Shown: positions 22,941 through 33,720 of the stretch, piece after piece
How positions within the stretch are numbered: position 1 is the stretch's first letter
Layout of the letters: the number at the start of each line of letters is the position of its first letter
DNA from: Aquarana catesbeiana
Taxonomy: Eukaryota; Chordata; Amphibia; Anura; Ranidae
Reading direction: 5' to 3'
Assembly (NCBI RefSeq): GCF_042186555.1
Contig: NC_133324.1
Coordinates: 69,543,544 to 69,607,543 of the forward strand
Length of the DNA: 64,000 bases
Made by a program: the position numbers and the translations under genes
Notes under the pieces: generated by a model
The model's input: only the letters and a program-made list of their open reading frames with translations
What the model was told of the DNA's origin: nothing
Databases searched by the model: none

Positions 22941-23050
22941 GGGGGTTATTTACGAAAGGCAAATCCACTTTGCACTACAAGTGCAAACTACAAGTGCAAA
23001 GTGCACTTGAAATTGCACTGAAAGTGCACTTGTAAGTGCAGTCGCTGTAA
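22941..23050. mobile_element. Family D MITE, truncated copy
   Basis: GGGGGTTATTTACGAAAGG and CAAATCCACTTTGCAC match the left end of the elements at 23189 and 54228. The right end is missing. It marks a deletion in the Tc1 host. Confidence 0.65.
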
Positions 23051-23738
23051 CCGTGTGCTGTTTGGTGTATTGTAAGTGAGATACTTTGTGGCATTTGCGT
23101 AGTAATGGCTTTCTTCTGGCGACTCGACCATGCAGCCCATCTTTCTTCAAGTGCCTCCTTATTGTGGATCTTGAAACAGCCATGCCATGGGGTTTATTTA
23201 CTAAAGGCAAATCCACTTTGCACTACAAGTGCATTGCAAGTTCACTTGGAAGTGCAGTCGCTGTAGATCTGAGGGGGACATGCAAGGAAAATTAAAAAAA
23301 ACAAAATTTTTGCTTGTACATGATTGGATGATAAAAATCAGCAGAGCTTCCCCTCATTTTAGAGCTTCCTCTCAGATCTACAGCGACTGCACTTCCACGT
23401 GCACTTGCAATGCACTTGTGGTGCAAAGTGGATTTGCTTTTAGTAAATCAACCCCCATATGTTTTCAGAGAGTCCCGTATTTCACCTGAAGTTATTTGTG
23501 GGTTTTTCTTTGCATCCTGATCAATTTTCCTGGCAGTTGTGTCTGACATTTTAGTTGGTCTACCTGACCGTGGTTTGGTTTCAACAGAACCCCTCATTTT
23601 CCACTTCTTGATTAGAGTTTGAACACTGCCGATTGGCATTCTCAATTCCTTGGATATCTTTTTATATCCCTTTCCTGTTTTATACAGTTCAACTACCTTT
23701 TCCCGCAGATCCTTTGACAATTCTTTTGCTTTCCCCAT
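23050..23738 (-). pseudogene. Tc1-like transposase, N-terminal remnant
   Basis: From 23738 the minus strand reads MGKAKELSKDLREKVVELYK, then YKKISKELRMPIGSVQTLIK and GSVETKPRSGRPTKMSD. These are the paired-like helix-turn-helix and GRPR-type linker of a Tc1 transposase (about 96 residues). A family D MITE interrupts it at 23455-23189. The frame then resumes with VSRSTIRRHLKKDGLHGRVA and RRKPLL before ending at a second MITE. The catalytic DDE half is deleted. Confidence 0.85.
23189..23455. mobile_element. Family D MITE inserted in a Tc1 transposase
   Basis: Palindromic ends GGGGTTTATTTACTAAAGG and TTTTAGTAAATCAACCCC are flanked by CAT on each side (23186-23188, 23456-23458). A perfect internal arm pairs CAAATCCACTTTGCAC with GTGCAAAGTGGATTTG. 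It cleanly interrupts the transposase frame. Confidence 0.75.
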
Positions 23739-24115
23739 GACTCAGAATCCAGAAACGTCAGTGCAAGGGTATGTAAGCTTTTGATCAGGGTCATTTGGGT
23801 AGTTTCTGTTGCCATTATGATTTAAAAAGAGTAAACACAGTTGATTGATAATAAATGGCTTCAGCCAAACACTAACCATGAGTGAAAGAAAAGTTTTTGT
23901 GTTATCATTCATACTCTCTGAAAAATGGCCAAGTAATCATAAATTCTGCCAGGGTATGTAAACTTATGAGCACAACTGTACGTGATTTGCCGCAGTATAT
24001 CTGGGTGGGGCAGTCTTAAAGTGGTTAAGCTTTGACAATAAAAACTGGAAGCTGATTGGTTTCTATGCAGAGCTGCACCAGATTTTGCACTCTCAAGTTT
24101 TCGTAAATCTCCCCC

Positions 24116-24800
24116 TTAGTCTCTTTCCTATCTGGTATGTCTCAGATAATATCTGACATTGTAACATTATATCTTCATATACTGTATTGACATTGCTGCT
24201 CTTTCTTTTCTTCTCTAAAATAACTCAAGAGATGAATAAAAGGTGGCGCGCTTCCAGCTTGTCCTTGTCACTTTATTATTGTCATTGTGTTATGCGTGAG
24301 ATAGAGCAGAGGAAAGTCCTGTATATTAGATGTGGCTTGTGTTCTATCTGTGACAACGGTGACATTTGTGTAGAGGGAGCGAGGTCTGGAGCACATTGAT
24401 GTCTTACTGATCCGTCATTCCCAGTAATTGCCATGCAGAAGCCGCCTGTATACTAAGGGAGGGATATTAAATAAAGGCGTGCAGCAAAATATACACATTT
24501 ACCAGATATATAGGGCAGGGCCTCCACAGTACAGGTTAGTCGGAATGTAGGGTGAGAAAAATGTTTTGTTGGCTTTAGAGGATAACTGTGACTTATACAG
24601 CGGTGCTCTGCCCCTGCAGCCTCTGTAAAAATGTCAACATACAGGGCTATGGAGGGGAAGTCTAGTTTCCAGCAGTGTGGCCTACTGACCAGAGGTGGCC
24701 CGTCCATTAATGGCGCACGGGCGCCTCCTCCCCTATCCATTCCGCCACCCCTCATATCCATGCATCCGACCCCTTGCAGGACACCAGATGCATGAATTCC
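24116..24800. other. Spacer, no gene seen
   Basis: ACCAGAGGTGGCCCGTCC near 24689 looks like a hAT-type end without partner. Otherwise unannotated. Confidence 0.35.
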
Positions 24801-24819
24801 AATACGGTGTGTGTGTTTT

Positions 24820-26452
24820 TTTTTTGGTTTTCATACATCATGGGACGCAGAGTCAGGTTGATATTCATTACCTACTGAGTTATACTCCATCATCAGGTGA
24901 ATGGACACTGGTTGACCAAAGGTCTTTAGACAGGAAGTGATCCCCTATATAACACCTCCCACACAGGAAGCACTTCAGTTTTTACCAGTGTCTGCACGGT
25001 GGATGGCATGGTTTGTTTGAGCTTTCTGAGCTCCAGGTCTCTAGTCCCACAAACGGTTCTTAAATGAATCAAGGGATTGACTGATCGGATCCATTTGACA
25101 CAGGCTTTATATGCTTAGGTAAACGGTACCCGAGCCTCGCAAAGAAGACTCATGATCCTTCGAGGTTTTGCCTGTAATGCGACCTCCGGGTGCTGGACCC
25201 TGCAAAGTGGAATCCTGGACACCACAGCGCTAAGGCATGCCTGCAGGGTGCTGTACAGGTCTAAGGGAGTGGACCCTAAACATGAAAAGGGTAGCCAGTC
25301 CTTGAAGGTCCTCAAGTGACAGGAACCTGCCGTGATGGGTGAAGTTTGGACTCTTAGTTTCTAAGCTGCCCTGCGCCTGGACGGGTAAGTGAATTCCCTT
25401 TACTATTATTGTGGGGTGACCCAGTGACAATCAGTCAAGCTAGCTAGAGGCTGGACACCTATGTGCGGTGACCATACGGGGGAGTTTTGGCCTAGCTGTG
25501 GGTGTTTGTAAATTTTACTTGTTTTGCTTGTTTCTGGCTGGTTTTTTTATACCTGTATGATGGTGTGCCATTTCCCCTTGGTTCACCGGGGCGCACGTAT
25601 GTTCGCAAGAGTGCTGCTATGCTCAGTTAGCAGTTTGTTTGGCGGCAATGGCGCACGTGGCTTCGCCGCACATGCGCAGTAGCCTTTTATTTGGGCGCAC
25701 AAGGATTTGCGTAATACGCGAATACAGCCAAGCTTATTCGCTGGGACCACACACGTGCATGCGCATGCACACACAGAACGTTCCGGCGCACACCCAGCTT
25801 ATTTAAGATGTGTACGCCAAGCATGCAGTGCTTCCAGAAGGCAGCTGTGGGACACAGAGCAGGCTCTGAACAGACACTTGCAGTGGTTCATTTTTTCCTT
25901 ACCCGGGTCACGTGAGTCACCAAGTGTTGCTTGGCAGGCTAAAGGTGCTTAGCAGGATTGTTATATAGGGGCTTGGCAAACCCTATCCCTTCTGAGGTGT
26001 TTTAATACTACACCCAAGTACTCTATTTTTGTGGGTAGTAAATGTCTTCAAAAAAGAGGAGCTGCACTAACACTACAGGGAAGGGCACACCAATGTCGTC
26101 AGTAGTTCCTGATGAAGCTAGTTGTATGCCTAGTGTTGTATCCCCTGAAAGACCAGAGGCTTCCGGGCAATCTGAGCCGCTGCGCCTATCTGGTATTGTG
26201 CCTACAGTCAACTCTGCTGCTTCACTCTTTATCACAAAGCCCTAGCCGGGTTAGAACACAGGATTGCTGGCATGATTGCCTCCATCATGCAGGGTGGCAG
26301 GAAGCGTGACAGATCCCCCTCCCCGGAGACTCCTAGTTTGGAGCAGGAATGGGTTGAGGATGGGGAAGAGCTTAAAGCTCAGGATTCTGTGGATGGCCTG
26401 GCAGATGAGTCTGCTTCTGAGCAATCAGTAGAAGCACATGCATTATATTGAA
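24820..26452 (+). mobile_element. Retroelement leader plus gag-like ORF, 3' truncated (DIRS-like suspected)
   Basis: From about 24830 (ATACATCATGGGACGCAGAG) a ~1.2-kb noncoding leader leads to an ORF at 26042 whose product is Ser/Thr/Pro- and charge-rich. The leader contains CCCTATATAACACCTCCC, an LTR or promoter-like context. The element ends abruptly at about 26453. I associate this leader/ORF layout with frog DIRS-type retroelements from memory; RT and tyrosine recombinase are not in the window, so the class is uncertain. Confidence 0.4.
26042..26452 (+). pseudogene. Gag-like ORF1 fragment with a frameshift
   Basis: The frame from ATG 26042 reads MSSKKRSCTNTTGKGTPMSS, then RPEASGQSEPLRLSGIVPT, and stops at TAG 26243-26245. 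The sequence continues in another frame as AGLEHRIAGMIASIMQGGRK, then RDRSPSPETPSLEQEWVEDG and ending at TGA near 26452. An indel at about 26240 splits what was one reading frame. The basic-then-acidic, low-complexity composition suits a retroelement structural protein. No zinc knuckle is visible. Confidence 0.5.
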
Positions 26453-26554
26453 TAGGCAGAGGACAGGTGAGCCTGGAAGGAGCCCACCCCTCCTTAAAAG
26501 CACAGGGGCAAACTGGACATCCAGCATATAGCACCATTGAGTTTGCATGTATTC

Positions 26555-26712
26555 CCTGTGCTTGCATGGGTTTCCTCCAACACTCCAAACGCATGCTGCT
26601 AGGTTAAGTCTCCTGTGTACATTGTAAGGGCAGGGACCGATGTGATTGTACAATATGTGTAAAGAGCTGTGTAAATTGTTGGCACCTTTATAAATACTTG
26701 TATAATAATGAA
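26555..26712 (+). mobile_element. Retroposon 3' tail fragment
   Basis: GGGTTTCCTCCAACACTCC, ATGCTGCTAGGTTAAG, TTGTAAGGGCAGGGACC and GTAAATTGTTGGCACC then TATAAATACTTG are the successive landmarks of a common vertebrate L2-like/SINE tail, ending in an A-rich stretch. Plus-strand orientation. The exact family was not resolved. Confidence 0.55.
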
Positions 26713-27281
26713 AAAAAAATCTAAGCGTGTATGGTCAGCTTTAGTCTGATTGCAAGGGATTGATAAATTAGCATATAAACTTAAAGTGCACCTGTACTTA
26801 AGTAGTAAGGAAAGTGGACATTCTATTTTCAATGGACATTAAGGTCTCCTGAGTAATATTAGTGATTTGATTTTTTTTTTTTTCTTTTTGTTACTTTGAG
26901 TAGCTGCGATCTTCAGTTGCCAAACGTTGCTGGGAAAACAGGGACATATGGGATCCCTAGACACAGTGCACAGTTGTGAACAATAAGACAGAGCAAAATA
27001 TGGCTTTCCTCCAAAACGTGGGAGGAGTGGAGCCTACAATAAGGTAGACAATATTCAGGGCAAGCAGAGAGTGAATTAGAATCCTCTCAGCGTGGTTTAC
27101 ATGAGAGCTACTAATATGTAATGAGACTAATAGGGCTGAATTATAACTGGACTAAAGGAAATGTTGAGGCATCACCCATAGCAGCCAGTTAAATGTGAGC
27201 TTTCTACCCTAAAGTAGAAAACCAATCACTGGGATCTGATTGGTTGCTGTGAGTAGCACTAGCACACTTTCCATACCTTGA
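26713..27281. other. Spacer, no gene seen
   Basis: TTAAAGTGCACCTGTACTTAAG near 26779 may be a TTAA-type end. No other structure. Confidence 0.35.
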
Positions 27282-27289
27282 GGTTTATG

Positions 27290-27947
27290 CAGGGCTTTTT
27301 TTCTCGGAAAATAGGTACAGGAACTCAATCGCGACCCCCCGTCCCTTACACACACCCTCCAAACCATCAAATAGTGGGTGTGGTCAAATTTTACTAACAG
27401 TGGGAGCGTCTTAACAGGGTCATTAAATACCAGGAGTGCATTATGTACAAAGTGCAGGGAGGGGCTTACACACAGACTGCAGAGTTCAGAGGTGTGCTGC
27501 ATGCAGAGTGCAGAGTTTAGCAGTGCACTACACAGAGTGCAGAATTCAGCCTTCTTCCACAGCTACTTACCTCTGAATCCCCCATCCACATCTCACGTTT
27601 ACCCCTCTTCAGCTCTGACCTCTGCATGCAACCCCCCTCTACTGCCCCCATCTTCTCCCCATTTCCTTAAAAGCTCCACCATCTTCCACATGCCCTATTT
27701 TTTATTGCTGTATTAGGCTGAAGCACCCAGCCAGCTCTAGTACCTCCCTGCATACTGTAGTTGGCTCCACCTCTATCACTTGCGGGGAGTTGTTGGCATT
27801 TGCGCTGCACCCCCTGTACCTGCATCTCCCTTGTCCCCATCCTTCACTTTTGTGTTTTCAAGTAATAGTGGTCAGCAAGGAGCAGAGGGCCTGAGCCAGA
27901 AATGGTGGAACTGAGTTCCACCAAGTTCCAGCTGAAAAAAAGCCCTG
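27290..27947. mobile_element. Non-autonomous hAT-type element
   Basis: Ends CAGGGCTTTTTTTCTCGG and AGCTGAAAAAAAGCCCTG are flanked by a perfect 8-bp duplication GGTTTATG (27282-27289, 27948-27955). Subterminal repeats GGAACTCA/TGAGTTCC pair as well. Inside, at about 27453-27550, are short tandem units (TGCAGAGTTCAG then TGCAGAGTTTAG 31 bases later) like those of the large array at 53690-57890. No transposase. Confidence 0.85.
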
Positions 27948-27955
27948 GGTTTATG

Positions 27956-29769
27956 CATCACTCTATATGATCTCTTGCCAGCCATTAGGGTTCATTGCAG
28001 CACAAAAATCGAAGCAGCATGATGGACAGGGCCCTTTGGGAGCCAGAACAATGCTGAATTAAAGTACAAGATGTAAAATGGTTTTCCACTTTTGGAAAAT
28101 AAAAGGCTGATTTGTTGGAAATGTTTTAGGGCTACCAAGTAAAAGGAAATATTGAGCTGGAGTAAGGAAGCGCCATTTCTGGGTGTTGCTCCTGTTTTTT
28201 GTTTTATTTTTGAAAGTGGAAAGCCCCTTTGAACTGTTAATCCATCCAAACTTGTTAAAGGTTTCAGACGGGGCTGGTCAATTAAGGGAAACTGTCACTT
28301 TGCCTACTTATTTAGGATATAATGGTTCTGTTGACAGCCTACAACCTTCCAACCCAGTGTTGCCAGGCTTTCCCATAGCTTTGTTCCTTTGTCAGAGCTC
28401 TGGGTCTAGTTCCTATGTAATCTCTATGTCAGACAGTTTGCAAAAGGTTAATGACATTGTTCCCTCGTCACTTGGAAGTATGCAGGTCTAGTGATTGGCC
28501 ACCCAGGCCAAGGAGTGCATCCCAGGGAGAAGGGGAGAAGGTCACATCATCCACTATAGCTGGAAGTATTTCTGAGGGCTCCAATGGAGGAACAAAGCTT
28601 CATGGAAGTGCAGTGGTCATGAGTTTTAATGGGTAGGAACATGGGCTTTCAAGAGAACCTGTGACTTTGCCCAGAATGAGTAAGTGATCAGTTCTGTTTA
28701 CATTACTGACTAACTAGTTATGACAATTAGGAATGTCAGCAGTCAAATCTTCATAATGCCAACCCAACCATTTGCTGCAGTTTTTGAGTTTAATGTCTCT
28801 GGTTTCCAATTTATCTTTGAAGAATACAGAAGAGCCTGTATATCTACACTAGCAGCAGCCGATCCTTGGTGGTAGTTTACAGACTCACTGCTAGAGTTTC
28901 CAAGAGGAATAAGAACAGTGTGCATTCAATCCACTGTCTATATAGAAAATATCATATTTTGTATACTGTCCCCTTAAAGAAAATCTGTCAAAGTAGAACA
29001 AGAGAGATGCAACTGCTGTTGACTTCTGGGACTATATCCTTAGTTCTTGCTGCCTTCTAACAAGTCACCATAACAATCCTGCTGCATATGAATTCAGACT
29101 GTTCAAACTTTACAAGCTGTATGCTTGTTCCAGGGCAATAACTTCCTAGCTAGTGAACCCCAGGATCAGTATAATAGACTTGTGGTTTATACATTTTAAA
29201 AAAGCAAGTCAGCAACTGCAGATAACAGGTTTCCATTCTTACAGGTGCACTTTACAGCATATTAACAACACTGGATAAGAATAGTTTTCTATATCTCTTC
29301 TCTAACCTCCAACTGGAACCTTTGTTTCACTCAAAAAGCATTTTTTTGGGCCCTGATCACTACATTTTACTTTTCTGTTATTCCTGTTATGCTGCTTTGT
29401 TTCTCCCTTGAAGGGGCACAGTATAATGTTGGTGGGGCCATGGCCCCCTCTCGCCCCACCCTAGTGATGCCACTTCCTTTAACATACCAGTGGACATCAA
29501 CACTGGAAGTGTTACAGGGTATGCTGCTCTATTTCTTTGGAGCGCCCTTCAAAATGCCTGCAGACATTTATCAATGCTGCAGGTCTTACAAGACCATGTA
29601 TGATTTGATCTACCTTCAACACTTCTGTCTTGTACATTATACTGGATCTTCTGCAACTAATATTTCTGTAGCCTAAGCAATACTACCAAACGTTCTTTAT
29701 TTTATGATAGTTTAAGGAGAAGTACAGCCAAAGCTTGTGTGGATTTGTTCTGAACTTACCATTTAGATT
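27956..29769. other. Spacer of unique-looking sequence
   Basis: No convincing exon, repeat boundary or RNA gene. ORFs of 60-100 codons lack motifs. Confidence 0.4.
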
Positions 29770-30133
29770 TTAAAGCCCAACTCTGCCAACACTGCAAGAG
29801 TTAACTGTTCATTTAGTCTAGGAGAGAGAAAATGCATTTTTACTCACCCGATCCTCCATTCCCTTGGCAGATGGTGCTCCCAACATTCTGGCAGTGAACT
29901 GTCCCTCCGCGTCATCATGTCCAATGCAGGACTATGGACCCTGCCTTAGACTTGATGATGTTAGTCCACTGGGGAGAAGATGCTGCAGAAATCAGTCTAG
30001 CAAAGCAGAGGATCAGGTAAGTAATCCTGCTTTTCTATGTCTCCTAGACCTAAACGAGCAATCAAACCTTGCAGTGCAGGCATAGCCCCACTGCAAGGGA
30101 TCATTTTAAAGATTCACCGGAGTTGGAATTTAA
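29770..30133. mobile_element. TTAA-flanked MITE
   Basis: TTAA at 29770-29773 and 30130-30133, with ends AGCCCAACTCTGCC and CCGGAGTTGGAAT forming an imperfect inverted repeat. The 73-codon ORF at 29864-30085 is a shadow of this repeat. Confidence 0.55.
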
Positions 30134-30158
30134 GGTCACATAAACAGGGCTTTCATTT

Positions 30159-30396
30159 TTAAAGCGGTTGTAAACCGCTGAACTTTTTCTTTTTTCTTAC
30201 CTGCGAGTCACGACACAGGGCTCTGAAGAAACGACAAAGGCGGCCGTTCCTTCAGAGCGCATGTGCCAGTGATTTCACTGGCTGCATGGACAGTAAATAC
30301 CTCCTAAACTGTGCATGTTTAGGAGATATTTACACTACCTATAGGTAAGCCTTATTATATGTAAAAGATAAAGATGGAAGTTTACTTCCTCTTTAA
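30159..30396. mobile_element. TTAA-flanked MITE, 238 bp
   Basis: TTAA at 30159-30162 and 30393-30396, with ends AGCGGTTGTAAACCGC and GGAAGTTTACTTCCTCT (each also self-complementary). The inside has the hairpin GTGATTTCACTGG and AACTGTGCATGTTTAGG. Non-coding. Confidence 0.6.
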
Positions 30397-30859
30397 ATGT
30401 ATTTATACATGTTTTAATGCTATGGATTTAGACCTTGTATGTCTTTACTTTACTTGATTCACCTGGATATATCAAGGGTCTGTGCTGATGGGCTTCTGTT
30501 TGCATGAAAACTGCTTCTTTTAGGGGTCAACAGGAACGCAAAAGCAGCTTGAAGCAAGAAGATGCAGCTTAGAAGGAGGTCAATTATAGGCCATATGGAC
30601 TTGTCAATGAACTGTAAAAGATCTCAGAAGCATCTCTGACTGATCTCAAATGCAAGGGGAATTCATTTGTAAGCATGGCACATTTGCCCATTGGCACAAG
30701 CACAAAGCTCATAGACACAGGCCCGAATGAAGCTAATGCGTTTTAAAAGTGGTAATTTTTTTTTTTTTTTTAAGTAAATCTATGCTTTGACCCTGTGGGG
30801 ATTTGTATAAAGTATATCTACGGAAAAATCTTTTTTTTTTTTTTGCTTTGAAATGGTTA
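30397..30859. other. Spacer, no feature seen
   Basis: Contains poly-T runs near 30760 and 30830. Nothing coding. Confidence 0.4.
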
Positions 30860-31262
30860 CATAGTTGGTAAGGCTGAATAAAGACATCAGTCCATCCAGT
30901 TCAACCTGTGTGGGTGTGTGTATGTATTTATATCTCTAGTACTTTCCATACCCCTGTATACTGGCTACGCTAAGATGCCTATCTAATGATTTTTTTAAAT
31001 CCTTAACACTTCCTGCTGACACCACCAATTGTGGAAGGGAGTACCACATCCTTACTGTTCTAACAATAAAGAACCCCATACACAGTATAAGGTTAAACCA
31101 CTTCTAGTCCAACTTCATTAAGTGACCACATGTTCTCTTTAGCGACCTGAGACTGAACAGTTTTTTTCCCTAGAATCACCATTTACATGTTTATATATTG
31201 CGATCATATCCCTCTTCTCCCAGAAAAATAAACTTAATGTGTGTAGACCTTCCTCATAACTA
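30860..31262 (-). mobile_element. CR1-type LINE 3' fragment, diverged
   Basis: The minus-strand remnant parallels 13446-13860: TTACATAGTTGGTAAGGC, CATCAGTCCATCCAGTTC, TGTGGAAGGGAGTACCAC and ATATCCCTCTTCTCC. The frame is destroyed by many changes, so it is older than the copy at 13446. Confidence 0.7.
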
Positions 31263-31276
31263 ACAAGCCAAAGTAA

Positions 31277-31735
31277 ACTATAGGTGGGGTAAATGGCGCT
31301 ACCTGGTGCCAAGGTGGCACAAAAAGTATGGAAAGGGCCAAAAGGCTATACCCTAGGTGTGCAATAAACGATACCCTAGGTATACAGAGTCGCATATATG
31401 GACTGCTATGCAGAACACTCCCTAACAGAGGGTAACCACAGGGTCTATTCTAGAAGTATATATTGTGTATATGTGTATAGAACCGTAAATGGCAACATAT
31501 AGAAGAAAAAGAAAAATGTGTAACTCGTGTATTCTACAATGACTGTAGTAAGCTATACAGGTGTACATATAAATGTGTGTGTATATAATGAAACAAATCT
31601 ATGAATAAATGTACATAAGTGTTGCATCCCGCATACAAAGAAGAAAATAATAATATATATTACACTGTGAAAGTATCCAAGAGAATGGATTGAAAACATA
31701 TATATAAAAATATTGCAGTCCCAAAAAAATATATT
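31277..31735 (-). mobile_element. PLE terminal-repeat relic
   Basis: ACTATAGGTGGGGTAAATGG then CGCTACC closely resembles the outer end of the PLE arms at 44945 and (inverted) 49743. The following ~450 AT-rich bases have the same texture, but no coding remains. It sits between two CR1 fragments. Confidence 0.45.
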
Positions 31736-31893
31736 TACATAGTTACATAGTAGGTGAGGTTGAAAAAAGACACAAGTCCATCAAGTCCAACCTATGTGTG
31801 TGATTATGTGTCAGTATTACATTGTATATCCCTGTATGTTGTGGTCATTCAGGTGCTTATCTAATAGTTTCTTGAAGCTATCGATGCTATTCT
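31736..31893 (-). mobile_element. CR1-type LINE 3' tail
   Basis: TACATAGTTACATAGTAGG, GAAAAAAGACACAAGTCC and TATCTAATAGTTTCTTGAAG match the 3' end of the copy at 13446-13600 almost base for base. About 155 bases remain. Confidence 0.8.
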
Positions 31894-33429
31894 ATTATAT
31901 AGAAATGATATCACTCCCAGACTTGTTGTTCTGGTGCCCCGTTCATCTCAATCACTATATATAACATGAGCAGCATAAGTTACCCAGCGTAGGCTGAGTT
32001 GATGGATGTCATTTTCACTTCTTGTCAAGTTCCGTAGCAAATGTTACCACGTATTACACTGCAATTTCTCTTGTCAATTTCCAGACTGTATTCGCTCTTA
32101 CGCTTTATTATCCTGAACGACACAATCCACCTATTACTTGCACCCCACAATGAATCGGACATAAAAGGAAACCCATCTCTAGAAATTGGATTGAGGAGAA
32201 GGTTCAGGACTGGCGGAAAGACGTTTGAAATAAGATAAAAGGGTCAAGGAAAAAAATAACCATGAAAGCAAAGTTGCAATCACCATCAGGGAAGAGTAGG
32301 CTACTTGGAAGCGGAACAATAGAAATGTAGGATGAAAGAGGAAACTAGAGAGGCAAATGGTACAATTGGGGCATTGGAAAATTAAAGTGAAGATGATTTA
32401 AGTTTTGTAGAATGCACTACAGAAATAATAGAATGTTCTTTATTCATGAGGTGTATATTCCTGTATGATAGAACTACTGTATATAAATTATCTTTGACCC
32501 ATATCCCTCGTGCTTTGAACTTATTTAAAAGTATTGTGAAACTTTGTTCCAGTTTAATGGGCTACTGTTAGACAAAGAGCCACAAGGGTTGTTGGACAGG
32601 CTTGACTCTTTGACAGCTATGGACAAAACCATGTCTGTTTTGGTGGAACTAATGTGCTCATTTAGGCCAGTGGATAGGAACACAAGAAGACTGGGTACTG
32701 GGCCTGGGAGGCAATCACAACCAACTGGCCTTTCCGTGGTAGGAGTCATCTTTTGTGGGCTAAAGATAGTGTGCAGCAGTGCCTCACCGATAGGAGGTTT
32801 TGGTAAACGATGGGTGTTGTCTTAAAGATGAACTCTGGGCATAGTGTTTACAGCTAATTGCTAGAAAGTTAAATGCCCAAAATACTCATCCAAATCTGTG
32901 GTCACGTAATGTGCCAGATTCATCCTTTTTCCCTTCAGAAGGGTAGGGTCCTTCTTCAGATGTCAATGTCACTGCCTGGGTGACATGGTTAGTTCCTATT
33001 GGCTGTTGAGTGGTGGAGTAATTTCAGAATCCCAAATGGCGGAGACCAGCACCTATAGACTATATTAGCAATCCAAACAGCTTTGAGTAGGCAAATGATG
33101 GAAGCTGGGATTTTTATTAACAATTCAAAATGCCTTGCTATAGGCACTGTGCTGATTTTAGATGATTTCCACCCATTTCTAATTTTTTGCTCATTTTAGA
33201 GCAGGCAAACATAAAAGTGGGTGGTCGATTGATGTGGACCCTTTTAATTGCAAGTAGCAGTTTCTTGATTGAAAGCTGATGGAAAGATTCCATAATTGTC
33301 CCTTTTTTACATTCCCAACAGGAGTGGAATATACAGTATGAATGAAATGCATTCCCATAACAGATGTATGTATTTCATTATATGTTTTAAGACAGCATCT
33401 TCTTCTCCTCCCCAATCCCAATTAAAACA
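31894..33429. other. Largely unique sequence, no gene recognised
   Basis: No motif-bearing ORF and no element ends. The 93-codon ORF at 32544-32825 has no recognisable domain. Confidence 0.4.
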
Positions 33430-33720
33430 AATCCTTATTAAGTTGGCATTGTGAATCCTTTGTCTACAGAGCCCAGTGAACAAAATGCATTTAATTTGCT
33501 TGGAATTCTTTGAAATTGCCTTCCTCTGTGAGTCCCTGGAGACCGGGGCCTATAATGACATGTTGGCCTTCTTTTAGACTAATGTGGAATGACATGGCCT
33601 CTCTTGTTCTGGTATTAGTGATAAAACGCACAGCTATGAATAGACACTGAAATGATACAGCTGAAATATGTCATTGGTGTTTAGTTATATGATTATTAGA
33701 ATCGATTGATTGATGAGCAC
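33430..33720. other. Possible conserved noncoding block
   Basis: Repeat-free, balanced composition, with TGCATTTAATTTGCTTGG and CAGCTGAAATATGTCATTGG. No coding frame. Proposed from texture only. Confidence 0.25.

Larger units (their letters stand above)
22713..23978 (-). mobile_element. Tc1-like element, inactive, with two MITE insertions
   Basis: TA (22711-22712, 23979-23980) flanks long inverted ends that read AGTTGTGCTCATAAG then TTTACATACCCTGGCAG. Inner repeats ATGACCCTGATCAAAAG lie on both sides. This is the usual long inverted-repeat Tc1 architecture. It holds a broken transposase, and one family D MITE at 23189-23455 with a truncated second copy at 22941-23050. Confidence 0.85.
22048..24028 (-). 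mobile_element. Family A repeat in reverse, split by a Tc1-like element
   Basis: Reverse-complement family A sequence runs 22048-22710 (TTTAGGCCAATATGTATTC ... TCCGTGTTTCTGC ... CACGTACAGG) and resumes at 23981-24028 (CGTGATTTGCCGCAG ... GTGGTTAA). Joining the flanks at one TA restores the family's CACGTACAGGTACGTG palindrome. The other TTAA terminus is missing, so the left ~270 bases are deleted. Confidence 0.7.
22011..24115. mobile_element. Family C MITE split by nested insertions
   Basis: The left end GGGGGAGATTTGCTAACAC (22011) and the right part 24029-24115 (GCTTTGACAATAAAAACTGG ... TTTTCGTAAATCTCCCCC) are the two ends of one palindromic MITE. A related unsplit copy lies at 62063-62226. 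The split occurred at the central TTAA of the MITE, now occupied by a family A repeat, which itself holds a Tc1. Confidence 0.65.
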
